From assembly GCA_014338405.1 (NCBI GenBank), contig JTDE01000315.1:129181-193180 (forward strand): DNA of 64,000 nucleotides, read 5' to 3'. The notes below the pieces were generated by a model. The model saw nothing but the letters and a program-made list of their open reading frames with translations. It was not told the origin of the DNA and made no database searches. The stretch is from Paragonimus skrjabini miyazakii. Its lineage: Eukaryota; Platyhelminthes; Trematoda; Plagiorchiida; Troglotrematidae. The position numbers were made by a program, and so were the translations under genes. Numbering within the stretch: the stretch's first letter is position 1; each line of letters begins with the position of its first letter. Shown piece by piece: positions 63,875 through 64,000 of the stretch.

Positions 63875-64000
63875 GTCGTTATCAGTTTAACATTTGCTAA
63901 CGTTTGAATAGAATGCCTCGCGTTTTGTTCTGGTCAACGGTCAAGTGATTTATTGATATAAACCTAGAGAATCTAACAATCTTCTCAGGAGTAAAGTAAC

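Noticed and set aside
1..64000. CRISPR arrays, operons, rRNA genes, bacterial insertion sequences or phage
   Set aside because: None seen; splice-site structure and retroelements show eukaryotic nuclear DNA.

Overview
The window looks like nuclear DNA of a flatworm, most likely a digenean trematode (fluke). It is AT-rich, has no dense array of long ORFs, and its coding signal comes as short pieces between consensus GT/AG splice sites with introns from about 50 bp to tens of kb. Embedded repeats include an RTE-type LINE with a GATGAT tail and Penelope-like elements (PLEs) with GIY-YIG ends, both close to families known from fluke genomes. No ORF looks prokaryotic. The species cannot be named from the sequence alone.

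Two host genes can be partly assembled. Gene 1 (minus strand, about 53.7 kb down to 0.7 kb) starts with a proline-rich exon at 53401-53726. After an apparent 37-kb intron comes a 677-nt serine-rich exon (15671-16347), whose 3' end together with exons 9291-9400 and 7627-7737 encodes one complete PDZ domain. Exons 6706-6810, 960-1182 and 724-909 follow, and the gene probably runs off the left edge. Junction phases agree throughout. Gene 2 (plus strand, about 44.9-57.9 kb) is a chain of short exons encoding a Ser/Leu-rich protein of unrecognised family. Its best exons are 44925-45021, 48361-48417, 48631-48810 and 57764-57924. It runs antisense across exon 1 and the large first intron of gene 1.

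Most of the rest is intronic or intergenic sequence holding decayed mobile elements. Going left to right these are: an inverted-repeat element at 12.7-13.4 kb; tRNA-derived SINE-like heads near 15.1, 23.3, 35.5 and 48.6 kb; Ty3/gypsy pol relics at 26.7 and 27.8-28.2 kb; a large foldback at 28.6-30.0 kb; a small perfect-looking hairpin element at 34.3 kb; an RTE LINE with its catalytic region deleted at 42.5-44.3 kb; a PLE reverse-transcriptase relic at 44.5-44.8 kb; an RTE 3' fragment at 55.6-56.0 kb; and a cluster of PLE remnants at 60.2-63.9 kb. The last of these is flanked by inverted LTR-like arms and carries a hammerhead-ribozyme-like motif. Exon boundaries were read by eye; RNA-seq or protein alignment would be needed to settle them.
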